Positions 42,738 to 53,462 of a DNA stretch of 64,000 bases are shown piece by piece. Under the pieces are notes generated by a model. That model saw nothing but the letters and a program-made list of their open reading frames with translations. It did not search any database and was not told where the DNA came from. Origin of the DNA: Icerya purchasi (taxonomy: Eukaryota; Arthropoda; Insecta; Hemiptera; Monophlebidae); contig CM077115.1 in the NCBI GenBank assembly GCA_039619475.1, positions 65,478,864 through 65,542,863 of the forward strand, in the 5' to 3' direction. A program made the position numbers and the translations under genes. Each line of letters begins with the position of its first letter. The stretch's first letter is position 1.

Positions 42738-45700
42738 TTACAATTTGTTTATTAAATTATTTCGGTTAAGGAAGATTAGCATTGTCTGAACCTGTTCTGG
42801 ACGGTTATCTAAAAGAAGGTGTAGTGGTTCGTCCTTGATTATTGTTAAGTTTTGACATTGTTTCAGGATGTGTTCCACCGAAGGTAGCACTGCTGCATTA
42901 CAGAATGGGCAGGAAATCGGTGGAGGGGCTCCCTGGAGGACATGGTTGTGAGATATCGATGTGTGTCCCAGTCTCAATCTATTAAGGGCAGAGAATTCTT
43001 TTTTGGACATTTGGATCGGTGGCCACCAAGGATCAACATTTGGTTTAATATTCCTTAGGAAAGTTGCATGTTGGGACCAGGATAAGATCCAATGTTCTTT
43101 CATATTTTTGTGGAAGAAGGGAGTGATTTCTGGTGGTGGGACATTGGGTGGCATAGGGACAGACAACATTGACTTGGCGGCCCGGTCTACACATTCGTTT
43201 CCGGGTATTCCAACATGTGCCGGCACCCACAAGAAGCCTACTTGTATCCCCTCTTGGGTAAGGCGATGTGCTGTAGATCTTATTTTATAGACTAATGAAC
43301 TGGTTATAGTAAGTGACTGAATAGTTTGAAGGGAGGCCAGTGAATCTGTGATAATTATGTATTGTTTGTTCTCAGATTTACAACACGCACATGCTTCCAA
43401 TCCAAAGAGAATTCCGTATAGCTCGGCTTCTAATGCGGAGCTGTCATCATGTAGCCTCACTGCTTCGGCTTCACCTGAGATTAGGTAGGCACATGCTGTG
43501 GGAGTGGACAGTGTGCCAGCGACATTTGCTTTAGCTCCATCTGTATAAACGTGTGTATCATGTGTGTAAGTTTGTATTTTTTCGATACTTTTTTGGCGAG
43601 CTGTATATTGGTCCTCGTTAGATGTACGGTGGATAAAGAGTGATAAGTCTACCATCAATGGGGGGTATTCCCATGGTGGTTCTTTTGGGAACAGGAGGAG
43701 ATCTGGATTGTATTTGATGTTTTTCTCAGTCAAAAAATTTAGAATATTAGGTATTGGATCATTTTGAAAGGCTGGAGGAGGAATGACAGTGTTCCTCGAA
43801 GAGAAGTGATATTGTTGGTACCAGTATAGATGATCACGGGAGGTGTAGAAGTCAAATATATAGGATAATGGCGGAATTCCTGATAGCACACAGACACCCT
43901 GCGTGGGAGATGTTCGATGCGCCCCAAGGATGGACCTTAAAGCAGCGTGATGGATTGATTCAAGTGATTTTATGAGCTGCTTACTAGCCGAATAGAACAC
44001 CTGGCAGCCGTAGGTTAATCTGCTTAGAATAAGTGATCTGTATACAGATAGAAGTAGTTTTGGATTATTGTTATATTTATGATGTGATAAACATTTTAGG
44101 ATAGCTATGATTTTATTACATTTGCGTTTGAGTTCTTTAATATGAGGAGACCATGTCAGATGGGAGTCAAATGTTAGACCCAAGAATTTAGCTGAGGATG
44201 TGACTGGAAGAGGAAGTCCATTTAGGGTAAGGGAAAAATCATGGTTTGGGTTTACTCGACGACTTTTTTTGAATTTTACACAAGAAGTTTTATTTAAGGA
44301 GAAAGTAAGGCCGTTACTTTCGGTCCACGAATATAACCTATTGATTGTGGATTGTAGTATAGATTTGGCGTTGGAAGGAAAGTTTGATGCTAAGGATATA
44401 TTGAGGTCGTCTATAAACAATCGGGATGTTACCGGCGGCTGTATGCAGTCCGCCACATCATTTATGTATAGGATAAAGAGTGTTACACTTAGAGGAGAGC
44501 CTTGAGGAATACCATTCTCTATTAGGACATGAGAGGATACAGTTGAGCCAATTTTTACTTGAATGTGTCTGTTTGACAAATAATTCATTATATAGTTGCC
44601 CATATTGCCTTTTATATTGGCGTTCTTCAGCTTTGTAAGCACTTTATATCGCCATATCCGGTCGAATGCTTTCTCTATGTCAAAAAAGACAGTATAGAGA
44701 GCTTGTGACCTCTTTTGGGCTTCAAGTATTTGTCTTTTTAGGCTCAGGAGATGTAACATTGGGGATTTTGATTTGCGACCTCCAATTTGTATTGGGGAGA
44801 GAACGTTTGAAGATTCTAGGAAAGAGGATAGTCGTCTGTTCACCATTTTTTCCATGATTTTGGAGAGTGAAGATAGTAAGGAGATAGGTCTGTAATTTTC
44901 AGGAATGAAGGTTTCTTTATTAGGTTTGAGGATAGGAATAATTAAAGCTGCTTTCCAGGATTTTGGGATGGAGGAAGTTGTCCAAATTTTGTTGTATACG
45001 TCAAGGAGTAGTTGTTTAGCTAGATTAGGTAGGTATCTGATCATGAATGGATGAATGGAGTCGGCTCCAGGTGCACTGTTTTTTAGCTTTTTATCGAGCT
45101 GGTAATTTAGTTCAGACATTGAAAAAGGATCATTGTATTTTTCTTTTTGATCTGGAGGAAAGGATATTTTTTGCTCCTCTAGTCTCGCTTTGTGTTCTAG
45201 GAAGGAATCGGTGTAGGATGCTGAGGAAGATACTTTAGCAAAATGTTGCGCAAAGGCATCTGCCACTTCTTTGGTGTCTGTGAGCAGGACATTGTTAATG
45301 AGTAAGGAAGGGGTAGTTGGAGGACGATAGTTACCACACAACGACTTGATTCTTCTCCAAACCACCGTCGCAGGCATATCTTTTGAGATAGATGATACAA
45401 ATGCTGTCCAGCACTCCTGTTTTCTCATTTTGATAAGTAGCCTGGCTCGAGCTCTAAATCTTCTGAATTCAATCAGGTCTGTAAGTGACTTCGTTGTTTT
45501 ATACTTCCTCAATGCTCGTTTTCGTTGTGCGATCGCCATTTTGATTTCGGGGCACCACCATGGTACTCGCTTTTTCCGAGGAGCTGTTGTTGTTTTCGGT
45601 ATTGTTGCTGTCGCTGCTTCATTCATCGCGTTGATGAGAATTTTCAGATTTTCCTCTACCGATTCCGTTTGAATTTTAGGGATAGTAACCTTTGTTTTGT

Positions 45701-46442
45701 AACCCTTCCAATCTGCTTTATGGAATGCAAATTTTTTTGTTACCTGGGCTGAGTGCAATTTTTGCAACTGGTGGGGAAAGTGTATGAAAATAGGGAAATG
45801 GTCACTTGAACACAGATCACCATGTACATCTATGTTCAAGTAAGGAAATAGTGAAACGGATGCAAATGCTAAATCTATTATTGAAAAAGTGTTATGAGTT
45901 GTGTTGAAATGTGTATGTGATGGAGGAGGGAGGAGTACCAGGTCACTATTACGGATGCTATTTGAAATCATATTTCCTCGTCTATTTGGCTGTGTTGAAC
46001 CCCACTCAGAAGAGTGGGCATTGAAATCTCCCAGTAATAACACTGGGTCCCGCAGTTGAAATAGTAATGTATCAAAGTCTATTTTGGTTATGTTTGTAGC
46101 GGGTGGGAAGTAGCAATTACAGATTGTAATGGATGAGAGCGGAAGGGACGGGATTTTCACCTTCACCGCTACCGCTTGAAACATGGTACTTAACCTTATT
46201 TCATGTGATGGAATCGCTTCATGCACTAGTATCGAGACTCCTCCACATGCTGCTTGTCCCTGTGTGTAGTCAGAGCGAAATATTCTGTAGCCTTTAATAA
46301 GTGGTGAATGGGAAGAGTTTAAGTGCGTTTCTTGTAAACAAATGATTATTGGATTGTAGTTATTAATGAGTAATCTCAGTTCGTCTATACGTTTATAAAA
46401 CCCTCTGCAATTCCATTGCAGAATACTGAGATTTGCAGCCAT
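42738..46442 (-). CDS. I-type ORF2: endonuclease, reverse transcriptase and RNase H
   Basis: This 1,234-residue polyprotein copies element RNA into a nicked chromosomal site. Residues 5-222 are an APE-type endonuclease: 'QWNCRG' (Asn11), 'QETHLN' (Glu38), 'LLGDFNAHS' (about 136-144) and 'SSDHFPI' (213-219). Residues about 450-765 are the RT: 'NSAPGADSIHPFMI', 'PENYRPISLLSSLSKIME', 'FFDIEKAFDRIW' (first Asp), 'GIPQGSPLS' and 'LFIDDLNISL' (Asp678-Asp679, with Ile where Ala or Val is usual), then 'KFLGLTFDSHLTW'. Residues about 962-1095 are RNase H with Asp968, Glu1007, Asp1033 and Asp1086. The C-terminus has CX2CX9HX4C (1178-1196). No stop or frameshift; it starts 43 bp after ORF1. Confidence 0.95.
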   Translation of the reverse strand: MAANLSILQWNCRGFYKRIDELRLLINNYNPIIICLQETHLNSSHSPLIKGYRIFRSDYTQGQAACGGVSILVHEAIPSHEIRLSTMFQAVAVKVKIPSLPLSSITICNCYFPPATNITKIDFDTLLFQLRDPVLLLGDFNAHSSEWGSTQPNRRGNMISNSIRNSDLVLLPPPSHTHFNTTHNTFSIIDLAFASVSLFPYLNIDVHGDLCSSDHFPIFIHFPHQLQKLHSAQVTKKFAFHKADWKGYKTKVTIPKIQTESVEENLKILINAMNEAATATIPKTTTAPRKKRVPWWCPEIKMAIAQRKRALRKYKTTKSLTDLIEFRRFRARARLLIKMRKQECWTAFVSSISKDMPATVVWRRIKSLCGNYRPPTTPSLLINNVLLTDTKEVADAFAQHFAKVSSSASYTDSFLEHKARLEEQKISFPPDQKEKYNDPFSMSELNYQLDKKLKNSAPGADSIHPFMIRYLPNLAKQLLLDVYNKIWTTSSIPKSWKAALIIPILKPNKETFIPENYRPISLLSSLSKIMEKMVNRRLSSFLESSNVLSPIQIGGRKSKSPMLHLLSLKRQILEAQKRSQALYTVFFDIEKAFDRIWRYKVLTKLKNANIKGNMGNYIMNYLSNRHIQVKIGSTVSSHVLIENGIPQGSPLSVTLFILYINDVADCIQPPVTSRLFIDDLNISLASNFPSNAKSILQSTINRLYSWTESNGLTFSLNKTSCVKFKKSRRVNPNHDFSLTLNGLPLPVTSSAKFLGLTFDSHLTWSPHIKELKRKCNKIIAILKCLSHHKYNNNPKLLLSVYRSLILSRLTYGCQVFYSASKQLIKSLESIHHAALRSILGAHRTSPTQGVCVLSGIPPLSYIFDFYTSRDHLYWYQQYHFSSRNTVIPPPAFQNDPIPNILNFLTEKNIKYNPDLLLFPKEPPWEYPPLMVDLSLFIHRTSNEDQYTARQKSIEKIQTYTHDTHVYTDGAKANVAGTLSTPTACAYLISGEAEAVRLHDDSSALEAELYGILFGLEACACCKSENKQYIIITDSLASLQTIQSLTITSSLVYKIRSTAHRLTQEGIQVGFLWVPAHVGIPGNECVDRAAKSMLSVPMPPNVPPPEITPFFHKNMKEHWILSWSQHATFLRNIKPNVDPWWPPIQMSKKEFSALNRLRLGHTSISHNHVLQGAPPPISCPFCNAAVLPSVEHILKQCQNLTIIKDEPLHLLLDNRPEQVQTMLIFLNRNNLINKL

Positions 46443-46485
46443 TTTCTCTAATTATTGTTGACAGTGTTACTTAAGATGACTAGTT

Positions 46486-48231
46486 TTATATCTTAGTTTC
46501 AGGGTCATCCTTGCTAAGGAGAGGTTTTAATTTATTAATTATGCGAGTACATCTGTTCTTAAGTCCTACGCTGCCTAATAATGGTCTTACTTGAGAAAGC
46601 ATGTGTAAAAGGTTATCCCTATCTTCTGTGAAAGTCAGTGCGTAATTAACAAAATCCTGACTTGTGGCCACCTGTCTTATGAATTCTTGAAATTCTTGAT
46701 AGTCTAAGAAGAACGGAGTCTGGCCGCTAGTAAAGAGATGTAATGTTCCTTCTGTTAATAGGTTAATATCAACTCCTTTGTTTGCTTCTTTAGAGGCTGG
46801 TTTGGCAGCATTGTCCATGACGTTAATTTCCACATTGTGCGCCGTAGAATTTTGATTTTCTAGGTTTATTCGCTTAGTAGCAGTTTTATCTGGAAATGGC
46901 GGTTGAGTTGAATTGTATGTTTCATCGGGACTAATGGGGTGTGGTCGTTTTTGAAGGGGGTTGTTATTATCAATGTTCATTACAGTAGAGGTATTGTCGG
47001 TAGAAGGGGCAATATTTAATTGTAATTGATTGCGTGTTTCTTCTTTGTTTTGGTGCTGCTCCTGTCGGACAGTTTGCTCAGTTACCATTGTCTTAGTTTG
47101 TTTGGTGTATGTTGCATCTTGTTTGTCGCTATTCGTTGTTGGTTGATATCGCTGTTGATTATTATCAGCACAGGCATTTTCGACCGGCGCTGGAAATGTC
47201 GTTATGGTTTCGGAAAAAACTTCTTGATTAACTGTTCCTTCTTTCTTCTTGCAATTTTCACATGAATGGTCATTGAGCTGCGTGTAGATCCTGTATTCGT
47301 AGTCGTTGTGCCTCAATGTGAAGGAATCAGGGATATTTTTGCAATTAAACTGTTCGACGTAAAGCTGCCGCCTGAAACTTACTACGTGAGCAAATTCATC
47401 ATCCACCGGATTCACACGTAAAATGGAAATTTGCGAAAGGATTTTTATTGGATAAACTTCTTGCAAATGTCGAACTAATATTTCGTTCGGGATGGTTGGA
47501 CAGACATTTGATAGAATGAGTTTATTCGCCGGTTGTTTAAGTCTCCGGGCAGTAATTGTTCTATTATTTATGGTGATCCGGCCACCTTTTGCTAGAAATT
47601 CGTCTGTTATTTGCCTGGATTTTAAAAATATTAGAATTCTATCACCGCTAATACGGGAGCCTGCTACAATGTTTAAGCTGCCTGCTACATGGTTTTTAAG
47701 CGCGACAAAATAATCACGTATAACGTAGGGTGCGATATAATCAAAAATAATTCCGCATTCACGGGAAGGGTAGTTGAAATTAATTAATGGGGCGATCTTT
47801 TTATTCGATTTGATTTTATCTGCGAAGGTATGTTTTGAATTTCTATTTTGTTGGTTTAAATTATTTGGAATTTCGTTATTTATCAGTGCGGGAAACTGAT
47901 AATTGTAATCAGTCGTATTACAAGAAGCGGTAGTTAATTCGGAGATAGATTTTATCGCATCGCTGTGTACGACCGCGGTATCATCGTTATCAGCGGTATT
48001 GTGCATGTGTGAGGTGTGTGTTGTGTTTCGATTCGCCGTTGGCTTACCTGAAGTCTGCGATTTACCACCATACTTACCGTCCGGCGCTAATGCAGTCGTT
48101 GTGGCTGTCAGCTGTTTTTGAGGGGTAGGAGGGCGCGAAGGTGGTGAATCGGTTTGGTTTTGTTCACCGATCGGTTCCGATGTTGGAACGGTCTGCCTTC
48201 GGTGAGAGGCAGGGGACGATGGCATTATCAA
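46486..48231 (-). CDS. I-type ORF1 (Gag-like RNA-binding protein)
   Basis: This 581-residue protein is encoded just upstream of ORF2. By family analogy it coats element RNA in the cytoplasm. Residues 1-140 are Ser/Thr/Asn/Gln-rich and probably disordered. About 165-330 is an ordered part ('GIIFDYIAPYVIRDYFVALK', 'LILSNVCPTIPNEILVRHL') with the look of the RRM-like repeats of insect ORF1 proteins. At about 331 there is 'HSCENCKKKEG', a CX2C that resembles the start of a CCHC knuckle but lacks the following His and Cys. Residues 340-480 are again polar and low-complexity; the C-terminus (about 490-581) is helical. I chose the first Met; a second lies two codons on. Confidence 0.85.
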   Translation of the reverse strand: MIMPSSPASHRRQTVPTSEPIGEQNQTDSPPSRPPTPQKQLTATTTALAPDGKYGGKSQTSGKPTANRNTTHTSHMHNTADNDDTAVVHSDAIKSISELTTASCNTTDYNYQFPALINNEIPNNLNQQNRNSKHTFADKIKSNKKIAPLINFNYPSRECGIIFDYIAPYVIRDYFVALKNHVAGSLNIVAGSRISGDRILIFLKSRQITDEFLAKGGRITINNRTITARRLKQPANKLILSNVCPTIPNEILVRHLQEVYPIKILSQISILRVNPVDDEFAHVVSFRRQLYVEQFNCKNIPDSFTLRHNDYEYRIYTQLNDHSCENCKKKEGTVNQEVFSETITTFPAPVENACADNNQQRYQPTTNSDKQDATYTKQTKTMVTEQTVRQEQHQNKEETRNQLQLNIAPSTDNTSTVMNIDNNNPLQKRPHPISPDETYNSTQPPFPDKTATKRINLENQNSTAHNVEINVMDNAAKPASKEANKGVDINLLTEGTLHLFTSGQTPFFLDYQEFQEFIRQVATSQDFVNYALTFTEDRDNLLHMLSQVRPLLGSVGLKNRCTRIINKLKPLLSKDDPETKI

Positions 48232-48335
48232 CAGATAATGCCTCTAAACACGAGACAATCTCTTTAATAGACGCGAAAAACGAACGCGAGACAATTAAAC
48301 TTTATCACTTCGTATATTATATGTTCTTACTTCTA

Positions 48336-50855
48336 TATCACTTCTTCCTTCTTGTGTTATAATACTCTTCCCAAGTATCTAAAATGATTTACTTGTTCTA
48401 ATATTTCTTCACCTAACTTTATCTGTGCCTTCTCTTTTCATTAATACTAGCTATTAATATTTTTGTTTTTCCTTTATTTATTTTTAAATTTAATTGTTCC
48501 AAGCCTTTTTGTAGTGTTAGTAATTGCTCTTGTAGCTGCTCTTCGCTTTCCGCTATTAATATCGTCCGCAAATCTTAAGCAGTGTATTTCTTCTCCGTTT
48601 ATTTTCACTCCTTTAGTCTTTTCTTTCATCGTTGTAATTGGTTCTTCTATTATTAAATTAAAAAGCATAGGCGATAACGGACATCCCTGTCTTACTCCTC
48701 TTTGTATTTTTGCCTTTTCGCTGTACTCTCCGATTCTTATTTCCATCTTTTGTTCCTTATATAATTCCCATATAATTTTTCTATAATTGTGGTCTATTCC
48801 TATTTCTTCCAATTTTGAGAATAATGTTTCCATGTCACATGATCAAAGGCTTTTTCTAATGTCTACAAAAGCTATGTATAGGTTCTTCCCTTAGTTCAAT
48901 TGTTTTTTCTATAATTAGCCTTAATGCCAATATAGCCTCTCGGGTTCCCTTTTCCCTTCTGAATCCATATTAGTCTCTATTTAACGTTTCTTCTATTTTA
49001 TTCCTTATTCTTTTCATTTATTATTATTTTTGAGGTATGCGGTATTAAGTTTATTATCCTATATTCTGAGCAATCTCTTGTATGTAATTTTTTAGGCATT
49101 GTTATCACTGCATTGGTTTTGAAATCTTGTGGCAGTTTACCGTGCTCATAACATGTTTTTATTAACTCGTATAATTCTTCCTGAGTTCCTTCATCAGTCA
49201 TTTTCAATAAATCGGCTGGTATGTTATCTATGCCTGGCGCCTTTTTGTTTGTCAGCTCTTTCAATGCCAGATCAAATTCTTCTCTCATTATTCCAGGTCC
49301 TATTTCGTCTCTTCCCTCTCTGTAATCGTTTGTTTTTATTTCTTGTATATTTTCCTCTCCTTTATATAGATCTTCTATATGTTCTTTCCATCTTCCGTTA
49401 TTAGCATTTTTCCCTTTTTATCATTTATGACATTACCTGTTGTTATTTTTCGTTTTGGGATCATTTTATTTATTTCCCTATACGCTTCTTCTATTTTGTT
49501 TTCCTCGAACTTTTTTTCAATGTCTTTACATCTATTCTCTATCCATTTCTGTTTTTCTTCTCGACATTTTCTGGTGATTCTATTTCTGACTTCTTTATAT
49601 TTTCTTTTGCCTTTTTCAGTTTTTATTGATTTCCATTTTCTTCTTTCTTCCATATCTCGTATTATGTCCGTTGTTATCCAGAATTTTTTAATTTTTTTTT
49701 TTATATTTACCAATTTTCTTTTCAGCAGCACTTGTAATTACTTGTTTTATCATTTTCCATTTTTCCTCTATGTTTTTTGTCTGTTCCTGTTTTTTTTTCT
49801 CTTTATCAATTCCCCCAGCTCCTGTTTGTATTCTTTTTCTTACATTTTTAGAATTGATAGATCCCATTTTCCTTTATTCCTATCAATGATCTTCTTTCTT
49901 AGTCTTAATTTACAGTTAGCAATCACCGGAACATGATCGCTGTCTATCTCCGCTCCCGGATACGTTTTACACCTCTTAATTTGGTTCCTATACCTTTGTC
50001 TTACTAGAATATAGTCAATTTGGTATCTATTCGTATCCCCTGGGGCTATCCGTGTATATCTTCTTCTCTTATGGTTTTCGAAGAGGGTATTGCACACTGT
50101 TAAACTATGTTGATCGCACCATTCAATTAATCTTTTGCCTCTATCATTTGTTTGTCCCAGTCCATATTTACCGATTATTATTCCATATTCCGTTTCTCCT
50201 ACCACTGCGTTAAAATCACCCATGATTATTACGTTTTCTTTATTCTTTATGATTTGTAATAGGCTGTCTAATTTCTCATAAATTTCCTCTACTTCTTCAT
50301 CTGTGGCATTACTTGTCGGCATATATATTTCTGGATTAACGTTGTTGTTATCGGTTCCGTATTTAAGGTCATCATCATTATCCCGTCACTTATTGTTGCT
50401 ATTGTTCTGACACTACGTCCGTTTTATGCGTCTAATATGAATCCTACTCCATTACTTCCCTTGTTCCTTCCGCTGTATATTATCTTGTGTTCTCCGCTCT
50501 AGAAGTCTCCATTACCTTCCCATCTTATTTCGTACAATCTCAGTATATTCAATTTTAATTTTGACATTTCCAGTGTTAATTGTTCTAGTTTCCCCGTTTT
50601 TAAAAGAGTTCTAATGTTCCAAGTTCCTATCCTTGTTTTTTCTTTTGTCCGGTTTTCCGCTACTTTTCCTGAGGAATCCTTTTCTTGACCTCCTTCAACA
50701 AGTATACTCCCTCCTGCAGAGTTCTGCACCCTTAAGGGCACAGGGGAGCTCGAGTCGTTTGGCGTGTTTACCAGCGACCGTCCAATGCCTGGTATACCCT
50801 TTTGGATATACCCCTTGGATGCAGCATTCTTTTTACTATTTCTTGTACTTGTCAT
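48336..50855 (-). pseudogene. RTE polymerase, endonuclease and RT part
   Basis: Open pieces: 50,855-50,499, 50,322-49,840, 49,731-49,375, 49,288-48,998 and 48,833-48,474. The frame begins 'MTSTRNSKKNAASKG' with about 75 residues before the endonuclease motif 'IGTWNIRTLLKTGKLE'. Then follow 'NVIIMGDFNAVVGE', 'RRRYTRIAPGD' (usual YTW; Trp changed to Arg), 'EIDSDHVPV', a basic linker, 'NKKAPGIDNIPADLLK', 'GVRQGCPLSPMLFNLII' and 'CLRFADDIN'. The 3' end of this part, in another frame, is 'SIITQEGRSDIEVR' at the insertion point. Several frameshifts; inactive. Confidence 0.85.
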
Positions 50856-51285
50856 GATTGATCAATAGGGTGATATAGTTTTGATGGTGGTTTCCCATTG
50901 CCTTCCATCTTTAAACAGCCGCACCTAACATGGTGAACCGACGATGACCAGACAGTCGTTCTTAACCTGGAAAACAGACGCTTCTGGATTTGAATGGGAT
51001 TGGCTTATAGCGGCCATACCCGCTTTGACACGATGCCTTTTCGGGTTCTGCAACATTTTTGTTTTTAAGGGAAGCTCTCCCAAGTCTTCCCCACTGCACC
51101 CTGATACACCGTCGCTCTTGGTTTGCGGTTGCTTATTTGTCAACGACTTATTCGCAACTAACCTCCATATCTGGAGGCCGTTCCACTATCCACCGCCTGT
51201 GGACGCGCCCCTTCCCCTGAGCTCGGGGTCCCTCGGTTACACATATCTGTGTACCCCCGAGGGGGGGCGTAATTACTAGGTCAGA
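50856..51285 (-). promoter_or_regulatory. Putative 5' UTR/promoter region of the second RTE
   Basis: A GC-rich block in an AT-rich setting, upstream of the RTE start on the minus strand. It contains 'GGAAGGCAATGGGAAACCAC' and C/G-runs. Internal promoters lie here in many non-LTR elements. Promoter function is inferred; the outer border is approximate. Confidence 0.4.
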
Positions 51286-51964
51286 TAAATAACGCATTTA
51301 CTCAAGGTAAATAATAGCAGTTGTATTTAAAGAAACAAATGAATTAAAAAAAAAAAAAAAATATATATATATATAGCGAAAGATTAAAAACAAATTAAGA
51401 ATTTTGATAAAAAATTTAAAAAAACAGATAGAACAACGTTTTCTTGTTCTGCACTAGCTCCTGCCATCCGGGCATTCCACTTATTTTCCTTTTTATAGAT
51501 TTGTATTTTATGTAAACATATTGCTTTATATATTATTTTATGCATTGATAAAGGATATAATTAAGCTGCTGTTCCGGTTTCCAAATGTAAGATATTTTTT
51601 AGCACAACAATAAAAATGAATAAGTATAAAAGAAATACATACATACGAGTATATACACATACCTAACAAAGCTGCAAGAAAAAAAAAAAATCGTGTAGCC
51701 CTTTCTATAATATAGCTAGAGAGTTCATTTTTTTTTTCGATCGGCGTATTTTCTTCGTGAAATCATATGAAAATTATAAAACGCTCAAAATTTTAAAATT
51801 AAAGGGCGCAAATTTTAAAAAATTTTAAAATCAAGTTTTAAGAAAAAACTTTTTAAAAAATTCCACAGCCGATTCTATGTGAGTTATTGTATATAAATTT
51901 TCTTTTAACCTGCATACTAAGGCCTCCAGAATACAGGACAAATATAAAATTTTATATATACATA
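51286..51964. other. AT-rich spacer with a diverged repeat
   Basis: It holds A-runs and a short (TA)n (51,345-51,376). A segment at about 51,680-51,860 (TCAAAATTTTAAAATTAAAG and neighbours) recurs diverged at 53,474 and 53,648. No gene seen. Confidence 0.5.
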
Positions 51965-53462
51965 GGAACTAGAGAAGATACAAAATAAGCGAATACGCCT
52001 GGTGCAGTATGCTGATGATTTGGTAATTTATGCCTCTGCAGCAACACTAAACACCGCCATAGATAGAGCACAAAAAGCAGTAAGAGAAATAGTAAAAAAA
52101 AAAACTAAAAAATTTAAATCAAGAAATTAATATAGAAAAAACGTGTGGACTAGTGTTTAGAAGAAGACACAATTTAATTTCCCCGCGGATACCAATTGAA
52201 AATAAAACAATACATTGCCGTCTTCTCCCACACACCGCGTTTTAACGGAAGTAGCAGAAATAGCACTGGATTTGCGCGTGCAATTTGTGTCAGGTAAGTT
52301 TTACATTAAAATTAGAGAACAAAGACAGCATGAGATTAACAAACAGATTCTTCGTTTAAATAATATGTTACATAATAAGCACTGGAGGAATAAGAAGGTT
52401 TGTCCTATAATCACAAGTTTTAAAAGAATGTCACATCTAAATATCATTTCGAATATTAAACTCCCTACAAATTATATGAGCTGGGAAGAGCGTTGGATGC
52501 CCCTTTCAATAGACATCGAGGATAATAAATTTTATACAATAAGTGGTCAAATAAATAATATGCAATTTAAAGAAATGTTAAGAAATTATTTCTGATGGAT
52601 CAGTGGACAGGACAAGAGGCATATATTCGGCCGGTTTTTATTACAGTAACCTACAGATTAATAGGGTTTATCATACGCTGGGACCTCGTTTATGATGGAA
52701 CTCTATGCAATGTTCCTGGCACTGGAATTTCTGAGAAGGCCAGCTTAGCTAAATTAAAAAATACAAATCCGAATAAAGTGTATAATATTGAAATAAAGAT
52801 TAGAAAACTGGTAATGAGACTATACAAACAAAACAACATAGTTAAATTTAAATGGATTCCTGCACACAGAGGAATTGAAGGAAATGAAATAATAGACAAT
52901 TTATGTAAAAGGGGAGAATATAAAAGCAGGCAACGTAAGTTAAACTGGGAGGAATTCGTTCCTTATATAAGAAATGATATAGTTAGAAGATGGAACGCAG
53001 AGTATAAAAACAAGAGTGAAATAAAAGGGAAAATATATTACGCTATTAAGAGCAAAATAGAGAAGGATCCTTGGTTAAAGGGAAGAGGTGTAGAGCGAGA
53101 ATACATCTGTGCAATATGTCGTATAAGATTAGGCCATCATCAGACACCAGTACACTTGGCAAGATTAGGAGTAACAAATAACAACTATAATGAATGCGGA
53201 TTAGAGGGGTCAATCGAACACATGGTCTGGCAATGTGAGAAATATAAAAAGGAAAGGGAGAAATTGATGAAAGACATTTTAAATAAATATTACACATTAC
53301 CGATATCTCTATACCAAATTGTAAAGGAGCCATTGTCCTTGAAATGTAAGGCATTATATATTTTTTTAAAAACTGCTAATGTAAAAATATAAGACGGAAA
53401 TAGTTAGGTATTTAGATCTGAGTATAGACTGGCCAAAAGGCGAAAGCTGGGCCAAAAAAAAA
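51965..53462 (+). pseudogene. I-group RT/RNase H element, 5'-truncated relic
   Basis: The plus strand begins in the RT catalytic block 'LVQYADDLVIYASAATLN' (YADD, about 52,010), then 'EKTCGLVFRRRHNLISPRIP'. A longer frame (52,215-52,595) covers the thumb and connection ('HLNIISNIKLPTNYMSWEER'). RNase H starts in another frame as 'SDGSVDRTRGIYSAGFYYSN' and 'ELYAMFLALEFL' (about 52,590-52,730). It continues at 52,743-53,392 with 'FKWIPAHRGIEGNEIIDNL' and a C-terminal 'CAICRIRLGHHQTP...SIEHMVWQCEKY'. The segment with the third RNase H Asp seems deleted. The 3' end is 'GGCGAAAGCTGGGCC' plus about 10 A (53,453-53,462). Confidence 0.75.

Larger units (their letters stand above)
42659..48323 (-). 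mobile_element. Complete, apparently intact I-type non-LTR retrotransposon
   Basis: It is 5.66 kb long and made of a 92 bp 5' UTR, ORF1 (581 codons), a 43 bp gap, ORF2 (1,234 codons), a ~66 bp 3' UTR with a stem-loop, and a 12 nt A-tail. Both ORFs are free of stops. TTCTT occurs at both ends on the plus strand (42,657-42,661 and 48,324-48,328; AAGAA on the element strand). The left copy overlaps the A-tail, so the duplication is 5 bp or slightly more. The EN-RT-RNase H order, the RT motif style and the zinc C-terminus place it in the I superfamily. It lies inside an RTE element. This is the best candidate for an active retroelement in the window. Confidence 0.9.
41911..51285 (-). mobile_element. 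Second RTE-clade element, split by an I-type insertion
   Basis: The 5' part is 51,285-48,324 and the 3' part 42,661-41,911, both minus strand. Together they give about 3.7 kb, a normal RTE length. Between them lies the complete I-type element. When the insert and one AAGAA copy are removed, the RTE frame reads continuously through SDIEVR and RIAIAKQTF, so the split was caused by that insertion. The 5' UTR (50,856-51,285) is clearly GC-richer than the surroundings and includes the motif GGAAGGCAATGGGAAACCAC on the element's strand. The 3' end is a short (GAA)n stretch after the stop. Confidence 0.85.

Noticed and set aside
45346..45672. 108-codon plus-strand open frame
   Set aside because: It is the antisense shadow of the intact ORF2 on the minus strand.
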